NCBI GenBank assembly: GCA_003524705.1
Contig: DQGV01000023.1
Span: 1 to 6,352 of the forward strand
Source of the DNA: Anaerolineae bacterium
GTDB lineage: Bacteria > Chloroflexota > Anaerolineae > Anaerolineales > Villigracilaceae
Length of the DNA stretch: 6,352 nucleotides
Reading direction: 5' to 3'
Positions within the stretch are counted from its first letter, which is position 1. The number at the start of each line of letters is the position of its first letter. A program made the translations under genes and the position numbers. Below are positions 5,438 through 6,352 of this stretch, piece by piece. The notes under the pieces were generated by a model. The model ran no database searches and was not told where the DNA came from. It was given only the letters and a program-made list of their open reading frames with translations.

Positions 5438-5475
5438 TAAGAGAGTAGAGAATAGAGAGCAGTGAACAGTGATCA
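5434..5475. repeat. Six-unit heptanucleotide tandem repeat
   Basis: Reading in steps of seven gives GTGATAA, GAGAGTA, GAGAATA, GAGAGCA, GTGAACA and GTGATCA (5434-5475), consensus G-[AT]-GA-N-N-A. The array covers most of the 59-base gap, and its first unit contains the stop of the methyltransferase gene. Degenerate 7-base arrays of this kind usually arise by slippage. No gene is encoded. It is purine-rich on the plus strand and may offer ribosome-like GAGAG tracts, but these are too far from the ATG at 5497 to act as its ribosome site. Confidence 0.65.
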
Positions 5476-5496
5476 CAATCTGGTGAAAATATAAAA

Positions 5497-5991
5497 ATGA
5501 GCAAAACGCTTTCTCAACACGATACTGAAGTTTGGCAACGCTTGGTAGAGAGTGAAAAAGAGTTTTACATTGCTTCACAAGCATTTCTCAAAAGCGATGT
5601 GGATCGTGTTTCCCTACTGAAAGAAAAGTTATATAGTCAAGAAAAGAACACTGCTTATTATTTTTTAAATTATCTCAAAAAAGAAGAGGTAATGCAGCTT
5701 TTTGATGTGTTGGTTTCCTTAGCTAGTACGGGACATAGCAACATTAAGAGAGTACGAGATGCAATTCTTTCTTTACCTCATGATTGGGTCATCAAAAACA
5801 TTGAACCGTTAGTAGAACCTTTACTTATTGATGGAACAGATGATGAATATCGTCGATTTCTTGAGTTGTATTATGAGTTGGACAAAGACTTGACTCGTAA
5901 ACTTGCACAGAGAGCTACTCAACATACAGATCCCCATATAAAAGAAGCTGGAGAGGACTTTTTAAAAATCTTGGAAGGTAAAATCGATTAA
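5497..5991 (+). CDS. Unrecognised all-helical protein (possibly HEAT-like)
   Basis: A 164-residue, charged, apparently cytosolic protein with no signal peptide or membrane segment. I do not recognise its family. Nearly the whole chain looks helical. Helices at about 6-30, 33-60 and 63-76 are followed by what look like helical hairpins: NIKRVRDAILSLPHDWVIKNIEPLVEPLL (82-110), DDEYRRFLELYYELDKDLTRKLAQRA (115-140), then HIKEAGEDFLKIL (147-159). The recurring 'helix, DW/DP turn, helix' pattern is reminiscent of HEAT-type scaffolds or of small immunity-type proteins, but no diagnostic residue supports either. No catalytic or metal-binding motif is evident, and there is no cysteine. The ribosome site is weak (GGTGA, 5482-5486). 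It sits between two methyl-transfer genes on the same strand, with a repeat array before it and 32 bases before the next gene. That leaves both an accessory role and a later insertion possible. Confidence 0.65.
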   Translation: MSKTLSQHDTEVWQRLVESEKEFYIASQAFLKSDVDRVSLLKEKLYSQEKNTAYYFLNYLKKEEVMQLFDVLVSLASTGHSNIKRVRDAILSLPHDWVIKNIEPLVEPLLIDGTDDEYRRFLELYYELDKDLTRKLAQRATQHTDPHIKEAGEDFLKILEGKID

Positions 5992-6023
5992 GCTAGATTT
6001 GGTTTTGGCAATAAGAAATATAT

Positions 6024-6352
6024 ATGCGCGAAAAAATTCTTGATTTACTCTCTGGTACAAAGATTGATGAACAACCTGCTTTTAGTGGGTTGATTCATAT
6101 TACAGAAGAAGGACTCAAGCAAGAAGGTTTATCTTTACATGAAATTCATAAAGATGCAAAGAAAATGGCAAAAGCGGCGGCGAGTACATTTAAGTTAACG
6201 GGAATGCCATCCGCAACTTTGCCATTGGATTTATGCTCCCCTGCTGAGATGTTGGGTGCGGAATTAAATTATTTCGAGGGTGGGGAGTTGATGTTTCCGC
6301 AAGTGAAGAGGTTTTTGTTTGAGAGTACAAAAGATTTAGCCACAGAGTTCAC
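6024..6352 (+). CDS. Uroporphyrinogen decarboxylase-family methyltransferase (MtaA/CmuA/MtbA-like), N-terminal part
   Basis: An open frame from ATG 6024 runs off the window end; 109 complete codons are visible. The N-terminus matches the UroD superfamily branch that contains methylcobamide methyltransferases rather than heme enzymes. It reads MREKILDLLSGTKIDEQPAFSG (with the usual 'R-E-[KR]-[IV]-L-x-L-L-x-G-x-x-x-D' start), a KDAKKMAKAAASTFKLTG helix region (43-60), LPLDLCSPAEMLGAEL (66-81), and then an F-rich segment. Housekeeping HemE typically has a PVW(M/F)MRQAGR motif early on, and that is absent. Catalytic zinc ligands of the MtaA/CmuA type lie in the C-terminal half, which is not visible. 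A role in moving methyl groups to or from a corrinoid protein fits the RACo and homocysteine methyltransferase genes upstream. The ribosome site is weak (AAGAA, 6013-6017), and no promoter is seen in the 32-base gap. Confidence 0.82.
   Translation, partial: MREKILDLLSGTKIDEQPAFSGLIHITEEGLKQEGLSLHEIHKDAKKMAKAAASTFKLTGMPSATLPLDLCSPAEMLGAELNYFEGGELMFPQVKRFLFESTKDLATEF

Overview
The window looks like a chromosomal stretch from an anaerobic or facultative bacterium, most likely Chloroflexota (class Anaerolineae). The reasons are indirect. One is the set of gene families found together: a RACo-type corrinoid activator, a PF13769 small protein, a stand-alone homocysteine methyltransferase and a UroD/MtaA-type methyltransferase. 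Another is the moderately AT-rich DNA with short dispersed repeats between genes. No rRNA or other taxonomic marker is present, so this placement is an inference.

Layout. Bases 1-224 are the 3' end of a BaiN/HI0933-like flavoprotein gene, closed by a clear rho-independent terminator (261-286). A strong promoter (289-316) then drives a two-gene operon: a ribbon-helix-helix (RHH) regulator (358-750) and a small four-helix membrane protein of the PF13796 'putative sensor' family (760-1344). That operon ends in a perfect 16-bp hairpin terminator. This terminator also separates it from a convergent cupin gene on the minus strand (1485-1823). A non-coding gap of about 240 bases (1824-2065) holds a 14-bp palindrome and a good promoter (1995-2023) for the second plus-strand gene group.

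The second group runs from 2066 to the window end. It contains a PF13769 'virulence factor' protein (a misleading name), a RACo-like [2Fe-2S]/ASKHA ATPase (2418-4433), a Zn-type homocysteine S-methyltransferase (4559-5437), an unrecognised all-helical protein (5497-5991) and the start of a UroD/MtaA/CmuA-family methyltransferase (6024 onward). Together these suggest a corrinoid-dependent methyl-transfer pathway. The UroD-like enzyme or a neighbour outside the window would move methyl groups to or from a corrinoid protein, the RACo protein would reductively rescue oxidised Co(II) corrinoid, and the homocysteine methyltransferase would feed methionine synthesis. No corrinoid-binding protein lies within the window.

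The most interesting non-coding signals are three. First, two identical ACCATC-N6-GATGGT palindromes sit exactly 63 bp apart and bracket the RHH promoter, and one of them is the stem of the upstream terminator. Second, a REPIN-like pair of inverted hairpin units fills the RACo-methyltransferase gap. Third, each of the first three junctions of the methyl-transfer gene group contains a different repeat: a nested inverted repeat, the REPIN-like pair, and a heptanucleotide tandem array.
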